Origin: an uncultured Alphaproteobacteria bacterium
Lineage (GTDB): Bacteria > Pseudomonadota > Alphaproteobacteria > Micavibrionales > Micavibrionaceae
Length of the DNA stretch: 64,000 bases
Assembly: GCA_937931645.1 (NCBI GenBank)
Contig: CALHAR010000003.1
Span: 62,001 to 126,000 of the forward strand
Reading direction: 5' to 3'
In this document: positions 26,381-34,709 of the stretch, piece after piece
How the letters are laid out: each line of letters begins with the position of its first letter
How positions within the stretch are numbered: position 1 is the first letter of the stretch
Translations under genes and position numbers: made by a program
The notes under the pieces: model-generated
Seen by the model: the letters and a program-made list of their open reading frames with translations, nothing else
Database searches by the model: none
What the model was told of the DNA's origin: nothing

Positions 26381-27802
26381 TTATAAGTCCCTAACATCTT
26401 TAAGCGTGCCAGTAATAGCGGCGGCGGCGGCCATTGCGGGGGACATAAGGTGGGTGCGCCCACCACGTCCTTGGCGGCCTTCGAAATTTCTGTTTGAGGT
26501 TGAAGCGCAACGCTCTTTTGGGTCGAGTTTGTCAGCGTTCATTGCCAAACACATAGAGCATCCCGGTTCACGCCAATCAAAGCCAGCCTCAATTAAAATA
26601 TCAGCAATGCCTTCTTCTTCAGCCATTTCCTTCACAAGGCCAGAGCCAGGAACGACCATGGCATGCTTAACGTTATCAGCAATTTTTTTGCCCTTTGCGA
26701 CAGCGGCAACGGCGCGTAAATCTTCGATACGGCCATTGGTGCAAGAGCCAATGAAGATCTTATCGACCAAAATATCTTGTAGGTTTGTGCCTGCGGTTAA
26801 ACCCATATAATCAAGCATACGTTCAACAGATTTTTGTTTAGCTTTGTCTTTAAAATCTGAGGGGGCAGGGACGCGCTCTGTGATGGGTAGGACATCTTCG
26901 GGGGTTGTTCCCCATGTGACTGTTGGTGCGATATCTTCTGCCTGTAGCACGATTTCTTTATCGTATGTTGCGTCAGCATCGCTATGTAAGGTCTTCCAGT
27001 AATCTACAGCCTTATCAAATTCAGTACCCTGCGGTGCCATTGGGCGACCTTTGATATAAGCGAATGTTGTTTCATCGGGGGCAATAAGCCCAGCCCGTGC
27101 GCCACCTTCAATCGACATATTACACATGGTCATGCGACCTTCCATTGAGAGGCTTTGTACGGCTTCACCCGCATATTCTAAAACATATCCTGTGCCACCA
27201 GCTGTCCCAATCTTACCGATGATGGCGAGGATCATATCCTTGGCGGTTACACCGTTTTGGAGTTTTCCATTCACAGTGATACGCATGGATTTAGCGGGCT
27301 TTTGTATCAATGTTTGGGTGGCGAGAACATGTTCAACCTCGGACGTACCAATACCAAACGCCAAGGCACCAAACGCCCCATGGGTTGATGTGTGGGAGTC
27401 GCCGCAAACAATGGTCATACCCGGTTGGGTAAAGCCTTGCTCAGGTCCAATAATATGGACGATACCTTGGCGCTTATCCATCATGTCGAATAATTGTACG
27501 CCAAACTCAGCGCAGTTTTTACTTAAGGTTTCGATTTGTAGGCGGCTCATTGGTTCTGCGATACCTTGAGAGCGATCTGTTGTTGGAACGTTGTGGTCTG
27601 CCACTGCCAAAGTGCCGTGCGGGTGGTGGACTTTGCGCCCTGTCATACGTAGGCCTTCGAAAGCCTGCGGAGAGGTGACCTCATGTACCAAGTGGCGATC
27701 AATATAAATTAGCGAGCTACCGTTATCATCGGTATGGATTAAGTGATCATCCCATATTTTTTGGAACAGAGTGCGGGGGGCTGGCATAGTGTCTTTAGGC
27801 AT
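26381..27802 (-). CDS. leuC: 3-isopropylmalate dehydratase large subunit
   Basis: 473 residues, full length. [33 protein letters not shown] and [11 protein letters not shown] carry the three 4Fe-4S cysteines. It is the catalytic cluster-bearing subunit partnered by LeuD. It begins the operon. An HD-GYP-like gene separates it from leuD, whereas leuC and leuD are usually adjacent. Confidence 0.98.
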   Translation of the reverse strand: MPKDTMPAPRTLFQKIWDDHLIHTDDNGSSLIYIDRHLVHEVTSPQAFEGLRMTGRKVHHPHGTLAVADHNVPTTDRSQGIAEPMSRLQIETLSKNCAEFGVQLFDMMDKRQGIVHIIGPEQGFTQPGMTIVCGDSHTSTHGAFGALAFGIGTSEVEHVLATQTLIQKPAKSMRITVNGKLQNGVTAKDMILAIIGKIGTAGGTGYVLEYAGEAVQSLSMEGRMTMCNMSIEGGARAGLIAPDETTFAYIKGRPMAPQGTEFDKAVDYWKTLHSDADATYDKEIVLQAEDIAPTVTWGTTPEDVLPITERVPAPSDFKDKAKQKSVERMLDYMGLTAGTNLQDILVDKIFIGSCTNGRIEDLRAVAAVAKGKKIADNVKHAMVVPGSGLVKEMAEEEGIADILIEAGFDWREPGCSMCLAMNADKLDPKERCASTSNRNFEGRQGRGGRTHLMSPAMAAAAAITGTLKDVRDL

Positions 27803-27840
27803 GTTGATGTTTCATCTTGGTAGTTTTGTATTTTTTAGCA

Positions 27841-27864
27841 TCAAGATAGTAACACAGCAAGCAT
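27841..27864 (-). other. possible 7-codon leader peptide before leuC
   Basis: A tiny ORF encoding MLAVLLS, with AGG upstream, lies in the leuC leader 38 bases before the leuC start codon. Three of seven residues are leucine. Leucine attenuator peptides exist in other bacteria, but no attenuator hairpin is visible between it and leuC, so this may be chance. Confidence 0.2.
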
Positions 27865-27964
27865 CCTGTAACCTATTGGCTTGGATGAAATAATCAGTGT
27901 TAAGCGAATGCGGAGTACCGAGGAGGGTGTCCAGCTAGATCGTTTATTAATTTTCTATTCAGGT

Positions 27965-27998
27965 AATAAAAAAGCGCGAACAATGAGCCGCGCTTCTT
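27965..27998 (-). terminator. rho-independent terminator after rplS
   Basis: On the minus strand AAGCGCG pairs with CGCGCTT around a 10-base loop, followed by a run of T. It stands 25-60 bases after the rplS stop and separates the ribosomal block from leuC. Confidence 0.78.
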
Positions 27999-28022
27999 TG
28001 TATTATATCAATGCTCTGAAGC

Positions 28023-28637
28023 TTAACTTTCAGATGTTGTCTCAGCTGCGGCTTCAGGGGCGTTTGCCGCTGCTTCTGCATCCGCAGCTGCTTTTGCTTC
28101 GGCGGCTTTAGCATCTGCTTCAGCTTTCTTCGCTGCTGCTTTTTCAGCTTTACGCTTTTCTTCAGCGATTTTGTTTTCAGCACGCTTTGCTTTTTTAGCT
28201 TCTTTTTTATCCGCCGCTTTTTTAGTCTTAGAAACTTTGTTCTTTTCTTCTAAATCAACAACTTCCATACCGAATCCTGTTGTACGCTCAGAAATACGGG
28301 CTTTCTTACCGCGAAGGTTACGTAGGTAATAAAGCTTCGCACGACGAACTGCACCACGACGAATAAGTTCAATCGAATCAATACGTGATGAGTGAAGCGG
28401 GAATACACGCTCAACACCTTCACCAAGACTGATTTTACGGACAGTAAAGCTGGCATTTGGGCCATTTGTTCCAGAACGGGCAATACACACGCCTTCATAG
28501 GCCTGCACACGCTCGCGCGTACCTTCACGAATTTTCACATTTACTTTAACAGTGTCACCAGCGCTGAACTCTGGGAATGATTTTTCGGCCAAGAACTTCT
28601 CTGTTTGGCGTGCTTCAAATTTCTCTAATGTATTCAT
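28023..28637 (-). CDS. rplS: 50S ribosomal protein L19 with long Ala/Lys/Glu tail
   Basis: 204 residues, AAGGA before the ATG. Residues 1-120 are L19 ([58 protein letters not shown]). The usual protein has about 115-130 residues. The extra 80 are a low-complexity Ala/Lys/Glu tail, probably an extended charged helix. L19 sits at the 30S-50S interface. Confidence 0.98.
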   Translation of the reverse strand: MNTLEKFEARQTEKFLAEKSFPEFSAGDTVKVNVKIREGTRERVQAYEGVCIARSGTNGPNASFTVRKISLGEGVERVFPLHSSRIDSIELIRRGAVRRAKLYYLRNLRGKKARISERTTGFGMEVVDLEEKNKVSKTKKAADKKEAKKAKRAENKIAEEKRKAEKAAAKKAEADAKAAEAKAAADAEAAANAPEAAAETTSES

Positions 28638-28818
28638 TTAACTAATCCTTTTAACATTTTGTAGGAACTCGATAATCAAGGATTAGACATCTAATCCGAG
28701 GCAGATCCATATTTTGTTGCCATATCCGCTTGTAATAGGTAGGCGGTAAGACGATTTTTTTGGTTTTGTTAAAAACTTAGCCGTTTTATAGAGGCAGATT
28801 GGCCAAAAAGCAAGAAAA

Positions 28819-29520
28819 TTATACGTTTTTCTTCAATAAATCAGGACGCACGGCTTGGGTGAGCTTTTTGCTCTGTTCGCGGCGCCAGTCTTTGATTTTG
28901 GCATGATTGCCGCTTTGTAGGATATCAGGAACATTATGGGTGTTTCCCTTGGCGTCTGTCCAACTGGCGGGGCGGGTATAATGGGGATATTCTAAAAGCC
29001 CGTTTGTGGCACTGCCGAAGCTTTCATTATCAGCCGTATCGACGTTACCCATAACATTAGGGAGGAGGCGGATACAGCTATCCATTAAAATAAGCGCAGC
29101 AGGCTCACCACCGCTTAGCACGTAATCACCGATAGAAACCTCTTCGAAGTCATGAGCGTCTAAAATACGTTGATCCACGCCTTCGTAACGGCCACAGAGG
29201 AGAGTTAAGTCTTGTTCTTGGGAGAGTTCTTTGACGAGAGCTTGGTTGAGGACTTTACCGCGAGGGGAAAGATATATGTTACGAGATGGTTTTTTAAGCG
29301 AAAGTAAAGCATGCTCAATAATATCGGCGCGCATGACCATACCTGCGCCACCACCATAAGGGGTGTCATCAACGGTTTTATGATTATCCGTAGAAAAATC
29401 ACGAATATTGATGGCGTTAAAGCTCCAATCACCACGTGCTAAAGCTTTGCCTGCCAAAGATTGACCGAGCATACCGGGGAACATCTCAGGGAAGAGGGTG
29501 AGGAGGTTAAAATTAATCAT
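28819..29520 (-). CDS. trmD: tRNA (guanine-37-N1)-methyltransferase
   Basis: 233 residues. LTLFPEMFPGMLGQSLAGKA, DDTPYGGGAGMVM, LLCGRYEGVDQR and SIGDYVLSGGEPAAL form the SAM-binding trefoil knot; LLEYPHYTRP follows. It methylates G37 in tRNAs that read CNN codons. It precedes rplS (181-base gap) as in most proteobacteria, but rimM is not adjacent here. Confidence 0.98.
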   Translation of the reverse strand: MINFNLLTLFPEMFPGMLGQSLAGKALARGDWSFNAINIRDFSTDNHKTVDDTPYGGGAGMVMRADIIEHALLSLKKPSRNIYLSPRGKVLNQALVKELSQEQDLTLLCGRYEGVDQRILDAHDFEEVSIGDYVLSGGEPAALILMDSCIRLLPNVMGNVDTADNESFGSATNGLLEYPHYTRPASWTDAKGNTHNVPDILQSGNHAKIKDWRREQSKKLTQAVRPDLLKKNV

Positions 29521-29539
29521 GATGTTGTTTTAACAATAT

Positions 29540-29568
29540 TTGACGACTTGTAACAATAAATTTAAATA
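29540..29568 (+). promoter_or_regulatory. possible promoter of the carbonic anhydrase gene
   Basis: TTGACG at 29540-29545 and TAAATA at 29563-29568 are 17 bases apart. The predicted start lies about 40 bases before the ATG. It is divergent from trmD. Confidence 0.5.
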
Positions 29569-29615
29569 TGGTATAAGTTTAGCCGAATAGAAATTAATTT
29601 TTAGGAAAAATATTT

Positions 29616-30434
29616 ATGTTTAAGACTGTCTTTTTTGCTCTGTTGGTTTTAGTTTTTACCCCTGTTAATGTTTTTGCAGGGTCTTCTGTGGAATCTCTTA
29701 TAAATTCTAATAAAGTTTGTCAGGGGTTTGGCCCACAAACGCCGAGAGATATCTCGCAAACAGCAGGTAAAAATGTTGATGCGTTTCCTATGGCACCTGA
29801 TTACACGAAGCTTAACCTTTGCAATATCCACACGCATACAAATGCAGAGCATAAAGGCCCTGGATTTAGTGTGTTTGTTGATGATGGTAAGCATGGTGGA
29901 TATGCGTGTAACGAAACCAGTGAGCTGACAGCCGAAGAATTAAAAGACCCGACCAATGGTAAGGGCGCTTATGAGGGTGTGAAGCCAGGTGATACGATTG
30001 AAGTTCATTGGGTGCACAGCTCTTGTGATGTAAAGCCAGGCGAGGGTTTGGGGGCGTGTTTAGCAGAAGGATGTACGTCGCCTTTATTGCGTGTTGAAAC
30101 ACAAGTTTTCTTATTGGTTAATGACGAAGATGCTTTGGATTTTAATGATTATACCTATAGCGGAAGCTCTAAGGCGGGCGTTTATCAGGCGAGCGCAATA
30201 CCAACGGGAACAGGTGAGCCTGTTGTGTTTCGTGGGTCAACAACGGGTCCAAAATATACGCAAAAAGAATGTTCTCCTTTGAAGGTGACATGGAGTGTCC
30301 GTCCGCAGTGTGCGAAGCTGAATATTGCAACACTACATAAGTGGGCAGAAACTGACAAAACATTTAACGAGACACATTCTCATGGTGTTCGTCAGCTTGT
30401 GACTTCGCCAGAATTGTTAGCCCCGATTGAGTAA
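29616..30434 (+). CDS. exported delta-class carbonic anhydrase-like protein
   Basis: 272 residues, signal peptide MFKTVFFALLVLVFTPVNVFAG, TAGGAAA upstream. The sequence has LNLCNIHTHTNAEHKGPGF and later DTIEVHWVHSSC, supplying the histidines expected of a zinc site in delta-class carbonic anhydrases, plus several Cys for disulfides. These enzymes hydrate CO2 to bicarbonate; a signal peptide puts this one in the periplasm. It runs opposite to the surrounding trmD and rimM, with its own promoter, so it looks inserted into the ribosomal block. The class assignment rests on the His/Cys pattern and memory of the family. Confidence 0.7.
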   Translation: MFKTVFFALLVLVFTPVNVFAGSSVESLINSNKVCQGFGPQTPRDISQTAGKNVDAFPMAPDYTKLNLCNIHTHTNAEHKGPGFSVFVDDGKHGGYACNETSELTAEELKDPTNGKGAYEGVKPGDTIEVHWVHSSCDVKPGEGLGACLAEGCTSPLLRVETQVFLLVNDEDALDFNDYTYSGSSKAGVYQASAIPTGTGEPVVFRGSTTGPKYTQKECSPLKVTWSVRPQCAKLNIATLHKWAETDKTFNETHSHGVRQLVTSPELLAPIE

Positions 30435-30471
30435 TAAGTTTTGTAGAAGGGGTGGAATGTTGAGTTAAAGA

Positions 30472-30711
30472 TTAGTCATGCTCAATTTTTTCTTGAGTTA
30501 AAATTTCCATCCCTCTATCAACATCACTTTTCAGTACCATTAACCTTGTTGCGCCCATTGCGAGGCCTAAGTCCCAAGGGACGGCTGTGTGTTCGGCGTC
30601 AAAGAGGAAGCAAGGAATGTCATGGCTTTCCAAAACTGACTTTGCTACATGCCCTAAGGCGGGATCATAAAAACGTGCCAGCATAGTTAAACCATCTTTT
30701 TCTTTGGTCAT
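30472..30711 (-). CDS. DUF2007-like small protein
   Basis: 79 residues. MLARFYDPALGHVAKSVLES followed by IPCFLFDAEH and a C-terminal LMVLKSDVDRGMEIL match the small signal-transducing-like family DUF2007. Cytoplasmic, function not established. The start overlaps the rimM stop by four bases, so the two are coupled. Confidence 0.8.
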   Translation of the reverse strand: MTKEKDGLTMLARFYDPALGHVAKSVLESHDIPCFLFDAEHTAVPWDLGLAMGATRLMVLKSDVDRGMEILTQEKIEHD

Positions 30712-31214
30712 GTGAGTAAGCCTTCAGGAATTTGGATGGTAATTTTGTTATCTGTGATATCCAAAATAGTATCATCGTTGAAGGGGAGGTAGAAACTCTC
30801 ATCTTCGCTAAAATTTGTAGCGGGTTGAATTTCTAAAAGGTCACCTGCGCCAAAATTTTGAGCGGCGATCACTTTACCGACTTCTTTGTTATCACTGTCA
30901 AAGCACATCATGCCTATAAGATCAGCGATGTAAAATTCATCTTTGTCAGGTGTAGGTAGATTAGATTTATCGATATAAAGCTCAGTACCGCGTAGTTTTT
31001 CGGCTTCGGTACGGTCGGTAATACCCTCGACTTCGGCGAGCCAATGTTTAGCGGTGGCGTTTTTTAATTTAAGTGAGAGCGATTTGTTGCCGCTCTCACC
31101 TGTAAATAATGTTCCGTTAGCAAGCTGTGCATCATCGGCAAAGACATGCAACTTCACAAGACCTTTAATACCGTGCGCGGTTGCTATTTTTGCTATGCAG
31201 ATTCGTTTAGTCAT
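30708..31214 (-). CDS. rimM: 16S rRNA processing/ribosome maturation factor RimM
   Basis: 168 residues. It begins ICIAKIATAHGIKGLVKLHV, then VEGITDRTEAEKLRGTELYI and a PRC-barrel domain (FYIADLIGMMCFDSDNKEVG; GAGDLLEI). It binds S19 and helps mature the 30S head. It follows rpsP, separated by a palindromic element. Confidence 0.96.
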   Translation of the reverse strand: MTKRICIAKIATAHGIKGLVKLHVFADDAQLANGTLFTGESGNKSLSLKLKNATAKHWLAEVEGITDRTEAEKLRGTELYIDKSNLPTPDKDEFYIADLIGMMCFDSDNKEVGKVIAAQNFGAGDLLEIQPATNFSEDESFYLPFNDDTILDITDNKITIQIPEGLLT

Positions 31215-31220
31215 GAGAAT

Positions 31221-31272
31221 GTCATACCCGCTTTATGCGGGTATCCGGATCCCCGCTCAAGGCGGGGATGAC
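31221..31272. repeat. double-hairpin palindromic element between rpsP and rimM
   Basis: 52 bases bounded by GTCAT and ATGAC. It contains two stems: ATACCCGC with GCGGGTAT, and ATCCCCGC with GCGGGGAT, with CCGG between. This is the type of REP/small palindromic element scattered in alphaproteobacterial genomes. In the operon mRNA it would form two hairpins. Confidence 0.8.
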
Positions 31273-31285
31273 AAGATAGTGTATA

Positions 31286-31792
31286 TTACTCAGCTTTTGG
31301 CTCTTCTGCTTTTGTTTCTTCGGCAGGGGCTTCAGCTTCGGGAGCAGGAGCCTCTTCAGCAGGAGCGGCAGCAGCTTCTTTTGCGGCTTCTTCAGCGGCG
31401 GCCTTGGCAGCTTTTTCTTCTTCTTTAGCCGCTTCTGCAGCTTCAGCTTGTGCTTTTTTCTTTTCAGCTTTGTCGGCAATACGCATCGTTGTTTTTTCAG
31501 ATGGCTTACCTTTGTTTGGGTTATTCGGCGTTGCTGGCATTGGTGCGATACCTGCTTTACCCAAGAATACAGCAACACGGTAAGATGGTTGTGCGCCTTC
31601 ACCCAACCAATGCTTGATACGGTCTTCGTTTAAGTTTACGCGGTTTGCGTCATCTTTTGCGAGTAGGGGGTTATATGTTCCCAAACGCTCGATGTAACGA
31701 CCGTCACGGGGCATACGTTTATCCGCAACCACGATACGATAGAATGGACGGGACTTACGTCCGCCTCTTGATAGTCTCATTGCTAGTGCCAT
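31286..31792 (-). CDS. rpsP: 30S ribosomal protein S16 with long Ala/Glu/Pro tail
   Basis: 168 residues, GGAG before the ATG. Residues 1-80 are S16 ([49 protein letters not shown]). About 90 further residues are a low-complexity Ala/Glu/Lys/Pro tail; S16 normally ends near 80-110. The L19 gene of the same block has a tail of similar composition. Confidence 0.97.
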   Translation of the reverse strand: MALAMRLSRGGRKSRPFYRIVVADKRMPRDGRYIERLGTYNPLLAKDDANRVNLNEDRIKHWLGEGAQPSYRVAVFLGKAGIAPMPATPNNPNKGKPSEKTTMRIADKAEKKKAQAEAAEAAKEEEKAAKAAAEEAAKEAAAAPAEEAPAPEAEAPAEETKAEEPKAE

Positions 31793-31825
31793 TTTAGTTC
31801 TCCTTTAGTTTAAAATGAATTATTG

Positions 31826-31852
31826 AACCACCAAGGCACCAAGGTACCAAGG
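31826..31852. repeat. CACCAAG-type terminal repeat, left end of cassette A
   Basis: The sequence AACCACCAAGGCACC and onward, three ACCAAG units, is an imperfect inverted copy (about 23 of 26) of the repeat at 32252-32278. The two flank the GxxExxY gene. Confidence 0.75.
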
Positions 31853-31863
31853 AAGTGTAAGTT

Positions 31864-32295
31864 TTATAATGCTCTTCTTTTAATACCTTCTTTTATAAGA
31901 GGAACATTAAAATTGATTAAATAACCCAAGCGGTTATTTGTTAGTTTTAAGTAGTTAATAAGTTGCGCGTCATGGACAGGTAGTAATTTGTCAATGGCCT
32001 TCAATTCAACGACGATTTGATCTTCTATTAACAAATCAAGCCTATAAGTCAGGCCTAATTTATGGTGCTTATATTGAATAGGGATTATTTTTTGTGCTTC
32101 AAAGCTTATGTTTCTATCTTTTAATTCACAAATAAAAGCCGATTCATAAATGTTTTCTGTTAAGCCAGCACCAAGTGTCTTGTGAACTTGAAAAGCACAA
32201 TCAACTACCTCTTTACCAATTTTATCAAGCTCTAATGATATTGCTTGAAAACTTGGTGTCTTGGTGTCTTGGTGGTTTAAATTATTCATTTTCAT
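31864..32295 (-). CDS. GxxExxY family protein (PD-(D/E)XK nuclease-like)
   Basis: 143 residues; an ATG at 32289 is an alternative start. The core reads IGKEVVDCAFQVHKTLGAGL, TENIYESAF (the GxxExxY motif) and YRLDLLIEDQIVVELKAI, with D...(V)ELK resembling the D-ExK core of PD-(D/E)XK nucleases; it ends in LGYLINFNVPLIKEGI. These proteins are small, common in bacterial genomes near repeats, and of unknown role. The first residues, NLNHQDTKTPSFQ, are encoded by the CACCAAG repeat and are shared with the neighbouring ORF. It interrupts the interval between rpsP and ffh. Confidence 0.88.
   Translation of the reverse strand: MKMNNLNHQDTKTPSFQAISLELDKIGKEVVDCAFQVHKTLGAGLTENIYESAFICELKDRNISFEAQKIIPIQYKHHKLGLTYRLDLLIEDQIVVELKAIDKLLPVHDAQLINYLKLTNNRLGYLINFNVPLIKEGIKRRAL
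32244..32284. repeat. 41-base CACCAAG repeat, copy 1 (exact match to 32761-32801)
   Basis: Identical over 41 bases with the copy at 32761-32801. The minus strand reads as CACCAAGA units and encodes NHQDTKTPSFQ near the start of each of two ORFs. It is also the right end of cassette A, inverted relative to 31826-31852. Confidence 0.9.
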
Positions 32296-32306
32296 TTTTT
32301 CTTTTT

Positions 32307-32334
32307 AACCACCAAGTCACGAAGGGCACCAAGG
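32307..32334. repeat. CACCAAG-type terminal repeat, left end of cassette B
   Basis: AACCACCAAGTCACG and onward, an imperfect inverted copy of the repeat at 32769-32794. With it, it flanks the 152-residue membrane protein ORF. Confidence 0.7.
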
Positions 32335-32347
32335 TGGCTTTATTAAA

Positions 32348-32806
32348 TTATTCCTTTGTTATTTTCCATGATGTGATTATAGCGATAACTGTCTGAAAAA
32401 GGCTTTGCAACCCTTCGTTTGACCATAAAAAATGAGATGTGATAGGCACGTCTATAACACCAATTAACCCTAAAAGGAATCCTGTAATAGAGGGCAACCA
32501 AATTAGGGTAATAAAACCAAAAAATATTAAAGAAATTGTTTTTGATTTTACACTTGGAAGAAAATGTTCGATAGCTGAAATTGCAGCGTAAACAGATAAA
32601 ATTGCAGACATCAAACTTACAAAATAGGGAGTTAGGAAAAATCCCTCCACATCTCTATTTTGAAATTGTAAGAATATCTGCGAAATAACTGAGGCTATTG
32701 CATAAATTCCTGCAAAAACAATTACAGCTAAAAAGTATTTGCTAAACCTAACAAGCTTAACTTGAAAACTTGGTGTCTTGGTGTCTTGGTGGTTTAAATT
32801 ACTCAT
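32348..32806 (-). CDS. small membrane protein of unknown function, repeat-derived N-terminus
   Basis: 152 residues. The ATG overlaps the ffh stop (ATGA). Residues 3-14 (NLNHQDTKTPSFQ) come from the CACCAAG repeat. Four hydrophobic helices follow (about 20-45, 58-80, 90-110, 118-140). I do not recognise a family. It is enclosed by inverted repeats like the adjacent GxxExxY cassette. Confidence 0.6.
   Translation of the reverse strand: MSNLNHQDTKTPSFQVKLVRFSKYFLAVIVFAGIYAIASVISQIFLQFQNRDVEGFFLTPYFVSLMSAILSVYAAISAIEHFLPSVKSKTISLIFFGFITLIWLPSITGFLLGLIGVIDVPITSHFLWSNEGLQSLFQTVIAIITSWKITKE
32761..32801. repeat. 41-base CACCAAG repeat, copy 2
   Basis: Exact copy of 32244-32284, placed directly after the ffh stop codon. 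It forms the right end of cassette B. Confidence 0.9.
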
Positions 32807-34443
32807 CTCCGCTTACCTTTTTTGTTTTTAGGTTTACGGTTTTTCGCCCGATTCTTTTTTGAGCCGCCACGGGCAGGAAGGCCAGGCATGCCTCCTAATC
32901 CAGTAAGGCCAGGCATCATTCCTTGACCGCCGCCCATACCACCTAAACCAGGTAGACCAGCAGGCATTGTTGGAGCGTTCGTATCATCAAAGGGATTCGC
33001 GCCTAATGTACCTTCGTTTGCCATGTCTGAGGCGAGGGCGTCTGGATCCATACTTTTGGAGATCATGTCAAGTTCACTCCCTTTGTCACCCATAAGTCCC
33101 TTCATTTGTTTCATCATACCGCCCCCAAAAATTCCTGGGCCCATCTTTTTGATTTTCTTCATGACGGTTTGCATTTGCTGTTGCTGTTTACACAGTTTGT
33201 TAATGTCTTGCACGGTTGTACCAGAACCAGCGGCGATACGTTTTTTACGTGACGCATTCATCAAAGATGGCTTCTCACGCTCTTTTAATGTCATCGACAA
33301 AATGATGGCTTCGTGTTTTTTTAATGTGCTTTCGGCAAGCTCGTTATTCTCTAAAGCTTTGGCCATCTTACCGAGGCCTGGCATCATCTTCATTAAGGCG
33401 CCTGCGCCACCCATCTTGCTCATTTGGCGCATTTGTTTCAAAAGGTCGTTAAAGTCGAACTGACCCTTTTTGAATTTTTCTGCCATTTCCGCAGCGTCTT
33501 CTTCATTGACGTTTTCTTGCGCTTTTTCAACCAAGGAAACAACATCACCCATACCGAGGATACGTCCAGCGATACGATCAGGGTAGAAGGGCTCAATCTT
33601 ATCCCATTGCTCACCAGTCCCCATAAGCTTTATAGGTTTACCAGTAACGGCCTTCATCGACATGGCGGCACCGCCACGCGCATCACCATCAATACGGGTC
33701 ATCATAATTCCTGTGATGCCGACCTTATTATCAAACTCTTGTGCAACATTAACGGCGTCTTGCCCTGTCATGGCGTCAACAACAAGAAGTGTTTCGGTAG
33801 GGCTAGAGATTTTAGAAATTTCGGCCACTTCCGCCATTAACTCTTCATCGATAGAGAGGCGACCAGCCGTATCGAGCATAACAATATCAAAGCCGCCTAA
33901 GCGTGCCTCTTCCATTGCGCGTTTTGTAATATCAACAGGGCTTTGACCTTTAATGATGTCTAATGTTGCAACGCCAGTTTGTTCACCAAGCACGGCAAGC
34001 TGTTCTTGCGCGGCGGGACGTTGCGTATCAAGTGAGGCCATAAGGATTTTCTTGTTGCGCTTATCGGTGAGAAATTTTGAAATTTTAGCGGTGGAGGTTG
34101 TTTTACCAGACCCTTGCAAACCAACCATAAGGAAAGCGGCAGGCGGTGTCGCGGTGATATTCAGTTCTTCAACTTCGTCGCCACCCAGCATTTCAACCAT
34201 AGTGTCATGGACAATTTTAATGACTTGCTGCGCAGGGTTTACACCTTTGGTGATTTCCGCGCCAACAGCGCGTTCTTTAATTATTTCGATAAATTGCTTA
34301 ACAACAGGAAGGGCGACATCGGCTTCAAGCAAGGCAACGCGAATCGCGCGCGCGGCATTATTGACGTCATCTTCCTTCAAAGAGCCTTTGCCCCGAAGCC
34401 CGTCAAATATTCCGCCTAATTTATCGCTTAATGAATCAAACAT
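32803..34443 (-). CDS. ffh: signal recognition particle protein Ffh
   Basis: 546 residues, longer than the usual 450-500. The N and G domains contain GLQGSGKTTSTAKIS (G1), DTQRPAAQEQL, DTAGRLSIDEELM and TRIDGDARGGAAMS. The M domain is Met-rich (FNDLLKQMRQMSKMGGAGA; GSGTTVQDINKLCKQQQQMQ). A Gly/Met-rich then Lys/Arg-rich tail of about 90 residues follows. It binds SRP RNA and signal peptides and partners with FtsY, encoded 3 kb away on the other strand. Confidence 0.98.
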   Translation of the reverse strand: MFDSLSDKLGGIFDGLRGKGSLKEDDVNNAARAIRVALLEADVALPVVKQFIEIIKERAVGAEITKGVNPAQQVIKIVHDTMVEMLGGDEVEELNITATPPAAFLMVGLQGSGKTTSTAKISKFLTDKRNKKILMASLDTQRPAAQEQLAVLGEQTGVATLDIIKGQSPVDITKRAMEEARLGGFDIVMLDTAGRLSIDEELMAEVAEISKISSPTETLLVVDAMTGQDAVNVAQEFDNKVGITGIMMTRIDGDARGGAAMSMKAVTGKPIKLMGTGEQWDKIEPFYPDRIAGRILGMGDVVSLVEKAQENVNEEDAAEMAEKFKKGQFDFNDLLKQMRQMSKMGGAGALMKMMPGLGKMAKALENNELAESTLKKHEAIILSMTLKEREKPSLMNASRKKRIAAGSGTTVQDINKLCKQQQQMQTVMKKIKKMGPGIFGGGMMKQMKGLMGDKGSELDMISKSMDPDALASDMANEGTLGANPFDDTNAPTMPAGLPGLGGMGGGQGMMPGLTGLGGMPGLPARGGSKKNRAKNRKPKNKKGKRR

Positions 34444-34455
34444 GTTTTTTTAAAA

Positions 34456-34482
34456 GCCTCAGGGCGGCAAGCCGCCTACGGC
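34456..34482 (+). repeat. 27-base hairpin element, copy 1 (intergenic)
   Basis: GCCTCAG, then arm GGCGGC, AA, arm GCCGCC, then TACGGC. Same length and flanks as the copy inside dapF at 35196-35222, with different but still complementary arms. It lies just upstream of ffh. Confidence 0.75.
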
Positions 34483-34505
34483 TGGTTTTCTTTCTTTTTA
34501 TATTT

Positions 34506-34535
34506 CCCGCATAGCGCGTTTATGCGCCTGAGCGG
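34506..34535 (-). repeat. possible degenerate third copy of the hairpin element
   Basis: On the minus strand this reads GCTCAGGCGC, ATAAAC, GCGCTATGCGG, which resembles the 27-base element with a longer loop. The match is partial. The remaining part of 34536-34709 has a short CCCC-AGT/ACT-GGGG hairpin and no gene. Confidence 0.4.
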
Positions 34536-34709
34536 TTTTTTTATTAATCACAACGAAAACAACCCCAGTGAGCGTAACTTCGCCGACTGAGGGGTATCGT
34601 CATTCAACCGACTTTAGGAAGGTTAAACATTTAAAACGACACTGAAACAACTTCAGATGTCAGTAATTTGAGGGTTTTATACCCGTTAGGGCTGTGTTAT
34701 GCAAGTGCT

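Noticed and set aside
31222..31602. A lysine/leucine-rich ORF on the minus strand overlapping rpsP
   Set aside because: It is an alternate-frame reading of the low-complexity rpsP tail and the palindromic element.
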